DNA from: UBA6016 sp964568395
Lineage (GTDB): Bacteria > Campylobacterota > Campylobacteria > Campylobacterales > UBA6016
NCBI GenBank assembly: GCA_964568395.1
Contig: CAZMPN010000001.1
Span: forward strand, 62,001 to 126,000
Direction: 5' to 3'
Length of the DNA: 64,000 nt
A model generated the notes under the pieces. That model saw only the letters and a list, made by a program, of their open reading frames with translations, did no database searches and was not told the origin of the DNA. Shown here one piece after another: positions 24,489 to 33,491 of this stretch. How positions within the stretch are numbered: position 1 is the first letter of the stretch; each line of letters opens with the position of its first letter. A program made the position numbers and the translations under genes.

Positions 24489-25817
24489 TTAAACTTCGTC
24501 TTTGATCTTAATTTTATTTTTTAGCTCTTCTAATTTTACTTCAAAGTTTCTGTCGTTTTTTATCGTTTCATTGATTTTTTTTATCGAGTGGCTGACCGCC
24601 GTATGGTCTTTCATACCAAAATACGTCGCTATTATAGGCATAGAGTTTGGCGTCAGGTTTCTCGCCAGATAGATGACTATCCTTCTGGCGTTTACTATCG
24701 ACGTGCTTCTGGATTTCGATTTTATTTCGCTTGGTTTTATGTTTAGCTCTTTGGATACTATATCCACGATATGGTCTATCGTGATATTTTCCCTCGTCTC
24801 CCTGAGCTGGTCTTTCAGCACGTTTTTGGCAAATTCGAGCGTCACCTCTTGGCCCATCATCTTCGCAAACGCGTTTAGCTTGATAATCACGCCCTCTATT
24901 TCACGTATGCTCTCGCCCAAAGTCGCCGCAATATAGTTTACGACCTCGGAATTTAGGTGTATGCCGTTTAGTTCGCATTTTTTGTTGACTATCGCTATTT
25001 TCGTCTCGAGTTCCGGCGGAGCGATATCGGCTATCAGTCCGGATTCGAAGCGGCTTTTTAGTCTCGCCTCCAGCCCTCCTATCTGCTTTGGATGCTTGTC
25101 GGATGTCATAACTATCTGTTTGCCGTTTGATTGCAGCTCGTTAAACGTATGGAAAAACTCCTCTTGGGTCCCCTCTTTGTTTGAAAGAAATTGTACGTCG
25201 TCTATCAGCAGCGCGTCGCAACTTCTATATTTCTCGCGAAATCTGTCCATCGTCTGGTTTCTAAGATGCGAGGTAAAATCATTCATGAACTGTTCTATCG
25301 TGGCGTATATGATGTTCTTGGAGTCGTGCGTCAGCTTGTTTCCTATGGCGTGCAAAAGGTGGGTCTTGCCGAGTCCGACGCCGCCGTAGATAAAGAGCGG
25401 ATTGTATAGTTTGCCCGGTTTTTCCGCGACAGAGATGGCGGCCGTATGCGCGAATTTATTTGAAGAGCCTACGACGAAGCTGTCAAACGTCCACGAAGGG
25501 TTTAGTATGGTGCTTTTGCTTTTTTGGGAGATAGAGACCGTGCCGTCGAACTTCGCAGACTCTTTTTTGCTTTTTTTGGTCGTCCCTACGCCTACTTTTA
25601 CTTCCGGTTTTATGCCGGTTTGTATTTCAAATAGATGCGCGATTTTTGGGCCGTATTTGGATTCTACCCATTTGGCTACGAAAGGATTCGCCGCTTTTAG
25701 TATGACTAGGTCGGATTTGGAAGCTTCTTCGTCGAAAATCAGTCCTGCGAGGTAGTTTTCATACTCTACTTCTGTTAGTTCCGTTTTAAGATGTTTTCGG
25801 ATAGTATCAAAAATCAT
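24489..25817 (-). CDS. dnaA: Chromosomal replication initiator protein DnaA
   Basis: 442 aa. Domain I is at the N-terminus. Domain III is an AAA+ ATPase with Walker A GGVGLGKTHLL near residue 145 and Walker B LLIDDVQFLSNKEG. Domain IV carries the DnaA signature region KDHTAVSHSIKKI that contacts the DnaA box. ATG 25817 is used. It is transcribed away from the DnaA-box cluster at 25826-25952 and is followed by dnaN and gyrB. Confidence 0.98.
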   Translation of the reverse strand: MIFDTIRKHLKTELTEVEYENYLAGLIFDEEASKSDLVILKAANPFVAKWVESKYGPKIAHLFEIQTGIKPEVKVGVGTTKKSKKESAKFDGTVSISQKSKSTILNPSWTFDSFVVGSSNKFAHTAAISVAEKPGKLYNPLFIYGGVGLGKTHLLHAIGNKLTHDSKNIIYATIEQFMNDFTSHLRNQTMDRFREKYRSCDALLIDDVQFLSNKEGTQEEFFHTFNELQSNGKQIVMTSDKHPKQIGGLEARLKSRFESGLIADIAPPELETKIAIVNKKCELNGIHLNSEVVNYIAATLGESIREIEGVIIKLNAFAKMMGQEVTLEFAKNVLKDQLRETRENITIDHIVDIVSKELNIKPSEIKSKSRSTSIVNARRIVIYLARNLTPNSMPIIATYFGMKDHTAVSHSIKKINETIKNDRNFEVKLEELKNKIKIKDEV

Positions 25818-25825
25818 TTGGGCCC

Positions 25826-25952
25826 TGTGAATAACGCTGTTTTTATTGGTTTTGATTGTAGCCTAAAAATTATGAAAAACTACTCAAAATCAGGGCTCTA
25901 CCACTTTTCACACTCGGTAGTTATTCACATCTGTGAAAAGATATGTGAAAGA
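25826..25952. other. Likely chromosomal origin region (DnaA-box cluster, oriC)
   Basis: Two perfect TTATTCACA boxes, the form reported for Campylobacterota DnaA, lie at 25826-25834 (reverse) and 25921-25929 (forward). Close variants are CTTTTCACA at 25904-25912 and, in reverse, TGTGAAAAG 25932-25940 and TGTGAAAGA 25944-25952. All fit within the 150 bp between dnaA and ruvC, and flanking genes are transcribed away from it on both sides. Confidence 0.75.
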
Positions 25953-25973
25953 ATCGGCTTTTAGGACTTGCAT

Positions 25974-26453
25974 TTGCTTATTTTGGGAATAGATCCGGGA
26001 ACTATAAACTGCGGATATTCAATACTCCGCGTCGAAAAAGGCAAGATGGCTCTCGTCGAAGCCGGACTTATCAAAATAAAGACCAGAGAGCTCCAACATC
26101 AGATAGCGGAACTAGTCGAGGGAATCGATACGATACTGAAAGACAAAAAAATAGACGAAGTGGCGATCGAGGATATGTTTTATGCCCACAATCCGAAGAC
26201 CGTGATCAAGCTGGCCCAGTTCCGTGGCGCCCTGGCTCTGAAAATCATTCAGGAGATCGGAAATTTCTATGAGTATACGCCGCTTCAAGTCAAAAAAGCG
26301 CTTACCGGCAAGGCAAAGGCCGCAAAAGAGCAGGTGGCATATATGGTGAAGATGCTGCTTGGACTCAAAGAGGAGATAAAACCGCTAGACATTACCGATG
26401 CGATAGCAGTGGCTATTACACATTCGCAGAGGGTGGGGCTTAGGGGAAAGTAA
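25974..26453 (+). CDS. ruvC: Holliday junction resolvase RuvC
   Basis: 159 aa endonuclease that cuts Holliday junctions with RuvAB. It shows ILGIDPGTINCG with the first catalytic Asp, AIEDMFYAHNP with Glu, and the C-terminal LDITDAIAVAITH with the last Asp. TTG 25974, 7 nt after AGGA, gives MLILGIDPG and fits the family better than TTG 25968, which is too close to the ribosome site. Only one base separates it from the DUF3800 gene. Confidence 0.93.
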   Translation: MLILGIDPGTINCGYSILRVEKGKMALVEAGLIKIKTRELQHQIAELVEGIDTILKDKKIDEVAIEDMFYAHNPKTVIKLAQFRGALALKIIQEIGNFYEYTPLQVKKALTGKAKAAKEQVAYMVKMLLGLKEEIKPLDITDAIAVAITHSQRVGLRGK

Positions 26454-26454
26454 A

Positions 26455-27444
26455 ATGAGCTTAGAAAAAATAAAAATTATTCAAAATATATTAGTTAAAC
26501 AAAATAGATTTGATTTAGCTGTTAAACTTGAAAATGCTCATTTTGTAGATTATGTGTCGGTGTGGCAGTACAATGAATCTTTTGGCGAGGTTAATATCTT
26601 TGTTCATCCAAACAATTTTTGGAGTTTAAAATCTATTCCTAAAGCTGATGTTGAATTGTTGGTTTCATTATTTAACGGAATGCCTCATAATTATGCTGAA
26701 ATTATTTCTATCAAGTTTACTATTAATACAGAAATTCCAATTGAAACGGTAGGCGACACGGTATATATTTTTGTTGATGAAGCAGGTGATATGGATTTTT
26801 CGACAAAGGGAAGCAGATACTATATGTTCAGCTTTTTGGTCAAAAAGAGACCATTCAATCTTCACGAATATATATCCAATTATCGATACAGACTTTTGGA
26901 GCGAAATTTAGATCCATTGAATGGTAAAAGATTGGATATCGAGGCTTTTCATGCCCATAAGGATAATAAATATATTAAACAGGAGCTATTTTCAATAATT
27001 TCAACTTTTGATACAGAAACAATCAAAGTTTATTCATATATTTTGGAAAAGCCAAAAGTTTTGCCTAGTAAGCGTGATGAGAAAGATAAATTTTATATTG
27101 AAAATCTAAAGTTTGCAATTGAAAGACTGCTGGATAAGCTAGAGATAAAAAAAGACTTTATTGTCATTACGGATAATCTTCCTGTAAGAAATAACAAAAA
27201 TAACCAAATAAAAGCTCTAAGGGAAGGCGTTAGCGACTACTTAAAAAGCAATCGTCTGCAAATACGCTATGATGTTTTCCATCATTGCAGCGCATCAAGT
27301 GTTAATTTACAAATTATAGATTATATTTGTTGGGCAATATTTAGAAAATATGAACATGGCGATGACTATTACTATAAAATTATCAAAAAGTATATACTGG
27401 CAGAAGAGGATATGACAAAAGATAGAAAGGTAAAGCACTATTGA
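26455..27444 (+). CDS. DUF3800 domain protein
   Basis: 329 aa. Residues from about 100 match DUF3800: YIFVDEAGDMDFS with two acidic residues, YYMFSFLVKK, and later FIVITDNLPVRNNKN, a layout like the RNase H fold with metal-binding Asp. The first 100 residues form a separate region I do not recognise. DUF3800 proteins have no settled function but occur often in mobile or defence contexts. The gene is clearly AT-richer than ruvC and thyX on either side, suggesting transfer. A nested hairpin follows its stop (27451-27510). It starts one base after ruvC. Confidence 0.85.
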   Translation: MSLEKIKIIQNILVKQNRFDLAVKLENAHFVDYVSVWQYNESFGEVNIFVHPNNFWSLKSIPKADVELLVSLFNGMPHNYAEIISIKFTINTEIPIETVGDTVYIFVDEAGDMDFSTKGSRYYMFSFLVKKRPFNLHEYISNYRYRLLERNLDPLNGKRLDIEAFHAHKDNKYIKQELFSIISTFDTETIKVYSYILEKPKVLPSKRDEKDKFYIENLKFAIERLLDKLEIKKDFIVITDNLPVRNNKNNQIKALREGVSDYLKSNRLQIRYDVFHHCSASSVNLQIIDYICWAIFRKYEHGDDYYYKIIKKYILAEEDMTKDRKVKHY

Positions 27445-27450
27445 AGATGA

Positions 27451-27510
27451 AGCGACCACCCTACCTATCTTACGAAGCCTCCCTTGGAGTCTTATCAGAA
27501 GGGTGGAACC
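27451..27510 (+). ncRNA. Nested hairpin after the DUF3800 gene, candidate structured RNA
   Basis: CCACCCT (27456-27462) pairs with AGGGTGG (27500-27506). Inside, CTCC-CTT-GGAG (27479-27489) makes a second perfect hairpin. There is no T-run, so it is not a plain terminator. Structured RNAs linked to DUF3800 genes (the DUF3800 motifs) have been described from comparative genomics; whether this belongs to one of them I cannot confirm from memory of the consensus. Confidence 0.4.
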
Positions 27511-27580
27511 TTTGGAATGATTTTAACAAATTAAACTTAACTATTTTTGAAAAATATTAAAAGGCAAAAGAAGGTCAGGT

Positions 27581-28948
27581 ATGCAAATAAAAATTTTATA
27601 TCCAAATGGCGACGAATTTTTGCCCACAAACATTGCAGTATCGGCCGCTAGGACCTGTTATTTCGCGGGCGGGTTGGTCGAGCCTCTTAAAAGCGAAGGT
27701 TGGAGCGCAAAAGAGGGGCTCCTCTCATCTATTTTTGAGGCCGGACACCACACCACATTGCAACACGCCCACTTTACGATACTGATAGACAACATGAGCC
27801 GCCATCTCATCTGGAGGCTGCTTCACTCTCATCCATACTACAACTCCGAACAGGTAAGCCAAAGATACGCCAAGATGAAGAGCGAAAATTTCGTATATCC
27901 GAAAGGCGGCGACAACGAGGCGTGGCACGCCTACTACGAAAGGGTTTTTTCAAACTACGAGACGTTAAGCGAAAAGCTAAAAGCGAAGTTTGAGGAGTGC
28001 CTACCGAAATTCAAGAAAAAAGACGCCGTCAAAAAAGCGCAGGAGTTCGCCAGATACGTGCTTCCGCAGGGTATGGGCGCATATCTATACCATACGATCA
28101 ATCTGACGGTAGCCCTCAGGTACATAGCGCTAGCCAAAGAGCTGCCGGAGGCAAGGGGGGAGGGGATGGAGTTCGCCTCTCTTCTGGCCGATGGGCTGGT
28201 CGCGATAGACGAGTCGCTAAAGCCTCTGGTCGAATACGCTAAAAGCGCAAAGGCGAACTTCGCGGATTTTGACCTGGCGGCGTTAAAGCAAAAAATAGGC
28301 GTCAAAAATGAAGACGGCGTAAAGCTTTTCGATGTCGTAAACCCGATGCCGTATAGCGTAAACGAAAACTACTCCGACGTGTTAAGGATGTCGATGATGT
28401 CGGTAGACGGCGCCAGTCTCGGCGGATTTAGCTCTTATATGAAACTCTCTTTTTCCGCCGATGCCCAAAACCAAAGGCATAGGCGCTCGGTTGCGGTGCG
28501 CCCGGCTTTGGAGAAGCACTACAAAAAAGAGTATTACGTGCCGTCTATTATCGCAAAAGACGACGAGCTAAAAGCCATTTATGAAAAAGCGATAGAGGAA
28601 GCTTACGCATTTTTTGAGAGCCAAAAGAATTCGATAGGTTTTGGCGAGGCCGTGTATGCGTTGCCAAACGCCCACATGATAGAGATAGTGGAGCGAAACG
28701 ATTTGGCCAGCTTCAACCATAAGGCGCAGATGAGGCTTTGTTTTAACGCGCAAGAAGAGATATACGACATTATCTACGAGCAGGTCAAGTCGCTAAGGGA
28801 AAATGGCATAGAGGGCGCCGATAAATTGCTGCCTCCTTGCACGCTTAGAAGCGAAGCGGGCATACATCCGATATGTCCGGAGGGGCCTAGATTTTGCGGC
28901 GTGAAGGTGTGGAAAAAAAGTTTTGAAGAGCTGAGAAGGGATTATTGA
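27581..28948 (+). CDS. thyX: FAD-dependent thymidylate synthase, long (two-domain) form
   Basis: 455 aa, about twice the usual ThyX length. ThyX makes dTMP from dUMP with methylene-THF, NADPH and FAD. The N-terminal half has HHTTLQHAHFTILIDNMSRH and SEQVSQRYA (the substrate Ser region); the C-terminal half has QRHRRSVAVRPAL, an RHRxxS-like motif, and FNHKAQMRLCFNAQEEI. Each half thus retains part of the active site, as in double-domain ThyX proteins. AAGG precedes ATG 27581. It overlaps the next gene by 4 nt. Confidence 0.88.
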   Translation: MQIKILYPNGDEFLPTNIAVSAARTCYFAGGLVEPLKSEGWSAKEGLLSSIFEAGHHTTLQHAHFTILIDNMSRHLIWRLLHSHPYYNSEQVSQRYAKMKSENFVYPKGGDNEAWHAYYERVFSNYETLSEKLKAKFEECLPKFKKKDAVKKAQEFARYVLPQGMGAYLYHTINLTVALRYIALAKELPEARGEGMEFASLLADGLVAIDESLKPLVEYAKSAKANFADFDLAALKQKIGVKNEDGVKLFDVVNPMPYSVNENYSDVLRMSMMSVDGASLGGFSSYMKLSFSADAQNQRHRRSVAVRPALEKHYKKEYYVPSIIAKDDELKAIYEKAIEEAYAFFESQKNSIGFGEAVYALPNAHMIEIVERNDLASFNHKAQMRLCFNAQEEIYDIIYEQVKSLRENGIEGADKLLPPCTLRSEAGIHPICPEGPRFCGVKVWKKSFEELRRDY

Positions 28949-29319
28949 GCCTTTTTGTAATTCTAAAGGCGATCCACATTTTTTTTGCGGCCGTATTCGG
29001 CGGTTTCATAGTGAATGATTTTTTTGTTTTTCGCAAAAACGGGAATATAAAAAAAGATTTTTACGAAAAAAGCAGAAGTTTCTTGCTTTTTTGCGCCTTG
29101 TTAGCGGTTGCCAGCGGCTCCGCCATGCTCTTTTATACGCCGTTATCCCGGCTTTTGGCGCTAAAGATATTATCGGCGCTTTCGCTTATAGTTCTATTTT
29201 TCTCATCCCCCTTTATTATCAAGAGGTTTGGGATGGATAGCCGCCAAAAAAGCTTGACGCATTTTCTGTTCGTAGTTTTATTCTGCGCTATTTTGGTTTT
29301 AGGCGCAAGCGTAAGCTAA
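28945..29319 (+). CDS. Small integral membrane protein (CopD/HemJ-like topology)
   Basis: 124 aa with four hydrophobic segments. The N-terminal LKAIHIFFAAVFGG has a His in the first helix, as in CopD and HemJ-type proteins that bind metal or heme, but this is not enough for a name. TTG 28945 overlaps the thyX stop and has AAGGGA upstream. Its end overlaps the convergent zinc-ribbon gene by 21 nt. Confidence 0.65.
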   Translation: MSLFVILKAIHIFFAAVFGGFIVNDFFVFRKNGNIKKDFYEKSRSFLLFCALLAVASGSAMLFYTPLSRLLALKILSALSLIVLFFSSPFIIKRFGMDSRQKSLTHFLFVVLFCAILVLGASVS

Positions 29320-29490
29320 AGCCGTATTCTCTTCGCTAAAGATCGGCTTTTCTATTATCTTGTCTTCCAGGTCGATATGGTTGCCAATGAGTAGCTCCTC
29401 TTCGCAATCGGCGCATACGAATACCGTCGTCGCGTCATCTACCATGTACTTGCTGAGGTTTTTAGTGCTTTCGCATAGATAGCATTTCAT
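29299..29490 (-). CDS. Small zinc-ribbon protein
   Basis: 63 aa with MKCYLCES and VCADCEEE, two CxxC pairs spaced for a zinc ribbon, followed by an acidic tail. It lies 10 nt after the acyltransferase gene on the same strand, so it is probably its operon partner. No specific function is evident. Confidence 0.7.
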   Translation of the reverse strand: MKCYLCESTKNLSKYMVDDATTVFVCADCEEELLIGNHIDLEDKIIEKPIFSEENTALAYACA

Positions 29491-29500
29491 TTTTTACTCC

Positions 29501-31222
29501 TTAGTTTAGGTTGCCCATATATCTCTCCCTTTTTGCGGGGAGGATCTTGTCTATCTCCACGATGATGAAACCGTCCACGCAGTCGCCAAAATCAGGGTCT
29601 ACGCCAAAGTCCGTGAAATAGACGCCGCCTTTTTCGCATAGCTCCGAATATTGTTTGAAAAGCACCGGAACGGCGCAGCCGTAGTTTTTTAGAAGGGTCT
29701 TTAGCCTCCTAAAATCCTCTTCGTAGTTCTCGAAGCCAAAGTATGAGGCGAACTCCTCTTCCTCATGACGGGAGAGCACGAAAGGATTTTTTGAAGTCGC
29801 GTATTTTTTCGGAGCCGGGAAATATCTGGAATAAAAATACACGAGCAGCTTTTTTGCCTCGTCCGGATAGCTGTTTGATAGGCTGACCGGGCCGAACATA
29901 TACTTGACGAATTGGTGTTTTTTCAGGTATGCCCCTATGCCGTACCATAGATAATCAAGCGCGCGGCTTCCCCAGTATCTGGACTGTACGAAGCTTCGCC
30001 CAAGCTCTATGGAGTGCGGCAAAAACTCGTCAAAGTCGGACGAGAAGCTAAAGAGCGAGTTCGTATAAAAACCGTCCCTTCCCCATATGTCGTATATCTC
30101 CCTGCCTTGGCCGACCCTGTACGAGCCGACCACTTCCAGCTCTTTGTCGTCCCAAAGCACGATGTGGCGGTAGTATTTGTCGTATTCGTCGGTATCCCTC
30201 TGTCTGCCGGTTCCCTCGCCGACCTTGCGGAACGTCATCTCTCTTAGCCTTCCGACCTCTTTTAGAATCGTGGATTTTTTCTGGTAGTCGTATAGGTATA
30301 TCATTTTGTCGTCTGCGGTGCGTCCGAGCAGCTCCGACGACGCCAGTTCGTCTCTTAGGCTTTTTCTCTCTTCCGGATGGGCCACGTTGCGTTCGGTCTC
30401 GAATACCCCTTTTTTGCCTTTGGATATGGCGTAGAGGTGTTTTCGCACAAGCTTGATTTTGTGTTCTTTCGAGATCTTCAGTCCCGTAATATTGGATGCC
30501 GGTATCGTCTCGCCTACGACGAATTCCAGGCTTTTGTTTTTTTGTCTCATCATTTCGGTAGGGAGCATCAGCATTCCGAGCGGCTTATAGAGCGTCGAGA
30601 CGGCGTAAAACGCCAACGAGTTTTTAGCCTTGATGTATACCGGGAGTATCGGGGCTTTCGACTTTTCGGCCAAAAACAAAAAACCGCTCTCCCATCTCGT
30701 ATCCCTGACTCCCGCCGGTCTTGCGCGACTCACCTCTCCGGCCGGGAAGATGATTACGGCCTCCTCGTTGTTTAGCGCCGAGAGTATCGTCTTCATATCG
30801 GAGCGTACCGAGCTTTTTTTGGTTATATCCAGACCCAGGAGAAGAGTTTGCAGGTTCGGTATGCTCATCAAAATATCGTTTGCGACCACCTTCACGTCGT
30901 TTCGAACCTCTTTGACGAACCTGATGAGGCTAAGCGCGTCCAGAGCGCCTAACGGATGGTTCGCCACGATGAGCAGCTTTCCGGATGAAGGAATGTTGCT
31001 TTTCGAGCGGCTTGAAAACTTATACGTAAAGTTTAGCTTCTCGAGTACCGCATCTATAAAATCAAACCCTTCCAGCTCCCTATTTTTCGTTAAAAAGTCG
31101 TTTATCTCGCGCTCTTTGAGTATCTTGCCGAGCGCCAACGCGGAAAATTCGGTAAAAAACTTCGGATACTTCCTGAAAAACGTAGGATTTTTGGTCGCTA
31201 TAATATTTTTGACGCTTACCAT
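29501..31222 (-). CDS. Bifunctional acyltransferase, OlsF-like
   Basis: 573 aa. The N-terminal half is a PlsC-type O-acyltransferase: ANHPLGALDAL near residue 95 has the His and Asp of the active site, and FPAGEVSRARP the phosphate-binding part. The C-terminal half (from about 310) is a GNAT/OlsB-like N-acyltransferase (VVGSYRVGQG, LELGRSFVQSRYWGSRALDYLWYGIG). This order is that of OlsF, which makes ornithine lipids in one protein. ATG 31222 with GGAG 6 nt upstream is chosen over TTG 31234. The zinc-ribbon gene follows. Confidence 0.78.
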   Translation of the reverse strand: MVSVKNIIATKNPTFFRKYPKFFTEFSALALGKILKEREINDFLTKNRELEGFDFIDAVLEKLNFTYKFSSRSKSNIPSSGKLLIVANHPLGALDALSLIRFVKEVRNDVKVVANDILMSIPNLQTLLLGLDITKKSSVRSDMKTILSALNNEEAVIIFPAGEVSRARPAGVRDTRWESGFLFLAEKSKAPILPVYIKAKNSLAFYAVSTLYKPLGMLMLPTEMMRQKNKSLEFVVGETIPASNITGLKISKEHKIKLVRKHLYAISKGKKGVFETERNVAHPEERKSLRDELASSELLGRTADDKMIYLYDYQKKSTILKEVGRLREMTFRKVGEGTGRQRDTDEYDKYYRHIVLWDDKELEVVGSYRVGQGREIYDIWGRDGFYTNSLFSFSSDFDEFLPHSIELGRSFVQSRYWGSRALDYLWYGIGAYLKKHQFVKYMFGPVSLSNSYPDEAKKLLVYFYSRYFPAPKKYATSKNPFVLSRHEEEEFASYFGFENYEEDFRRLKTLLKNYGCAVPVLFKQYSELCEKGGVYFTDFGVDPDFGDCVDGFIIVEIDKILPAKRERYMGNLN

Positions 31223-31341
31223 TGCCAACTCCAAATTGTTAGCCGCAACTATAAAATTTAATTATTACTATTTTGTTTCAAACGGGCGTTTAAAAAGCGT
31301 TTAAGTAAAATAAAGACAAAAAACAAAAAAGAAGCGAAATA

Positions 31342-32535
31342 ATGTATATCCCCAGAAAAAGTAAGTTTGACCCCGACGAGAGCGGGCATTTTGGCGAGTT
31401 TGGAGGCAGATTCGTTCCCGAGACGCTGATGCCGCTCCTTATCGATTTGGACGAAGCGTATAGAAAAATAAGATTTGACGAGGAGTTCTGGAAGGAGGCG
31501 GACTACTACCTAAAAGAGTATGTAGGAAGGCCGTCCCTGCTGACTTACGCCGCAAATATCTCAAAAGAGCTGGGGGCGAAAGTCTATCTCAAAAGAGAAG
31601 ACCTAAACCACACCGGAAGCCACAAAATAAACAACGTAATACTTCAGGCTCTTGTGGCGAAGAGGCTCGGCAAGACGAAGGTAATAGCCGAAACCGGAGC
31701 CGGGCAGCATGGGGTGGCCACGGCTACGGCCTGCGCGCTTTTTGGGCTGGAGTGCGAAGTGTTCATGGGAGCAAAGGACGTAGCGCGCCAAGAGCTGAAC
31801 GTCTTTAGGATGAAGCTGCTCGGTGCCAAGGTGCACGCCGTAGAGTCCGGCTCAAAGACTTTGAAAGACGCGATGAACGACGCCATAAGGCATTGGGTGA
31901 CAAACGCGAAAGATACGTACTATATGATAGGGACGGTCGCCGGGCCGCACCCTTATCCGCTGATGGTGCGCGATTTTCAGGCGGTTATCGGATATGAAGC
32001 CAAAGCGCAAATACTAAAACTAGAGGGCAGGTTGCCCGATTACGTCGTAGCCTGCATAGGCGGCGGAAGCAACGCAATGGGGCTTTTCAGCCATTTTCTG
32101 GAAGAGCCTACGGTAACATGCGTCGGCGTTGAGGCCGGAGGCAAAGGAGTAGAGACGTCCGAACACGGAGCGAGCCTTCAAAAAGGAAGAGCGGGAGTGC
32201 TTCACGGACAGATGAGCTATCTTTTGCAAGACGAAGAGGGGCAGATAGAGGAGGCGTACTCCATATCGGCGGGGCTTGATTATCCGGGTATCGGGCCGGA
32301 ACACGCTTATCTGTACGAGAGCAAAGCCGCAAGATACGAAGCCGTAACCGACGAAGAGGCCCTGGATGCTTTCGTGTGGCTCTCCCGCGCCGAAGGGATT
32401 ATTCCGGCGTTTGAGAGTTCGCACGCTATAGCCCAGTTAAGGAAGATGGATATCAAAAACAAGCTCGTCATCGCTAACGTATCCGGACGAGGCGATAAAG
32501 ACATGGTTCAGGCCAAAGAGATATTGAAGTTTTAA
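31342..32535 (+). CDS. trpB: Tryptophan synthase beta chain
   Basis: 397 aa PLP enzyme that joins indole and serine. It shows KREDLNHTGSHKINN with the PLP lysine, AETGAGQHGVATA, and GGGSNAMGLFSHF for the phosphate cup. Its length is normal. hemH starts on the last base of its stop, and trpA follows hemH, so the two trp genes are split by a heme gene. Confidence 0.97.
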   Translation: MYIPRKSKFDPDESGHFGEFGGRFVPETLMPLLIDLDEAYRKIRFDEEFWKEADYYLKEYVGRPSLLTYAANISKELGAKVYLKREDLNHTGSHKINNVILQALVAKRLGKTKVIAETGAGQHGVATATACALFGLECEVFMGAKDVARQELNVFRMKLLGAKVHAVESGSKTLKDAMNDAIRHWVTNAKDTYYMIGTVAGPHPYPLMVRDFQAVIGYEAKAQILKLEGRLPDYVVACIGGGSNAMGLFSHFLEEPTVTCVGVEAGGKGVETSEHGASLQKGRAGVLHGQMSYLLQDEEGQIEEAYSISAGLDYPGIGPEHAYLYESKAARYEAVTDEEALDAFVWLSRAEGIIPAFESSHAIAQLRKMDIKNKLVIANVSGRGDKDMVQAKEILKF

Positions 32536-33491
32536 TGAAAAAAGCAGTTGTTCTACTTAACATGGGCGGGCCGTCAAATACGGCCGAAGTTCGGACGTTT
32601 CTTAAAAACATGTTCGCCGATCCGAACATCTTGACGGTTAAAAGCGCCGCGCTAAGATGGTTTATCGGTACGATGATAGTGCTTACAAGAACCAAGAAGG
32701 CGCAGAGCCACTACGAGGAGATAGGCGGAGCCTCGCCTCTTTTGGGATTGACCGAAAAGCTGGCCGATAAGCTCTCAAGCCTGATGGACGAGAAGGTGCA
32801 TATCGCAATGCGTTACGTTCCTCCGTTTGCGAAAGAGGCCGCACGGCAAATGATGGACGACGAGGTAGAGGATGTGGTGCTCCTCCCGATGTATCCGCAC
32901 TATTCCACCACGACTACGAAATCCTCCATCGAGGATTTTTATAAGGCTACGCTGGAGCTCGGATACCATCCTAAGGTCCATACGATAGAGAGGTACTATA
33001 AAAATAGAGCGTTCAACGAGCTGATCGTGGACTCCATTAAGCAGAGTTTGGGCGGCTGCGACGCCGAAGAGTTCGAGCTTCTGTTCAGCGCGCACTCCCT
33101 GCCGCAAAAGATTATAGACGCCGGAGACAGCTACCAAAAAGAGATAGAGGAGCATGTCGAGATACTATCCAATATGCTCTACTCCGAGGGCGTGCATTTT
33201 AGGAAGGTGCATCTGGCTTACCAATCGAAGCTTGGACCGATGAAGTGGATAGGGCCTTCGCTGGAGGAGACGCTCTCCAAAATAGCGGCCTCAAACAAAA
33301 AAGTAATCGTATATCCTATATCGTTTACCGTAGACAACATAGAGACCGTGTACGAGCTTGACATCGAGTATAGAGAGGTAGCGAAAAAGCTTGCGTTCGA
33401 AGAGTACAGGGTGGTTCCCTGCCCGAACGATAGCGAGGATTTTGCCAGGGTGCTGGCGCAGATAATAGATGAGAAAATGGGGCACGAATGA
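32535..33491 (+). CDS. hemH: Ferrochelatase
   Basis: 318 aa, inserts Fe2+ into protoporphyrin IX. LLNMGGPSNTAEVRTFLKNM at the N-terminus, ELLFSAHSLPQKIIDAGDSY with the catalytic His, and VYPISFTVDNIETVYELDIE with the conserved Glu are all clear. It overlaps trpB (TAATG) and trpA (ATGA). The high number of heme proteins in the window fits demand for this enzyme. Confidence 0.96.
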   Translation: MKKAVVLLNMGGPSNTAEVRTFLKNMFADPNILTVKSAALRWFIGTMIVLTRTKKAQSHYEEIGGASPLLGLTEKLADKLSSLMDEKVHIAMRYVPPFAKEAARQMMDDEVEDVVLLPMYPHYSTTTTKSSIEDFYKATLELGYHPKVHTIERYYKNRAFNELIVDSIKQSLGGCDAEEFELLFSAHSLPQKIIDAGDSYQKEIEEHVEILSNMLYSEGVHFRKVHLAYQSKLGPMKWIGPSLEETLSKIAASNKKVIVYPISFTVDNIETVYELDIEYREVAKKLAFEEYRVVPCPNDSEDFARVLAQIIDEKMGHE

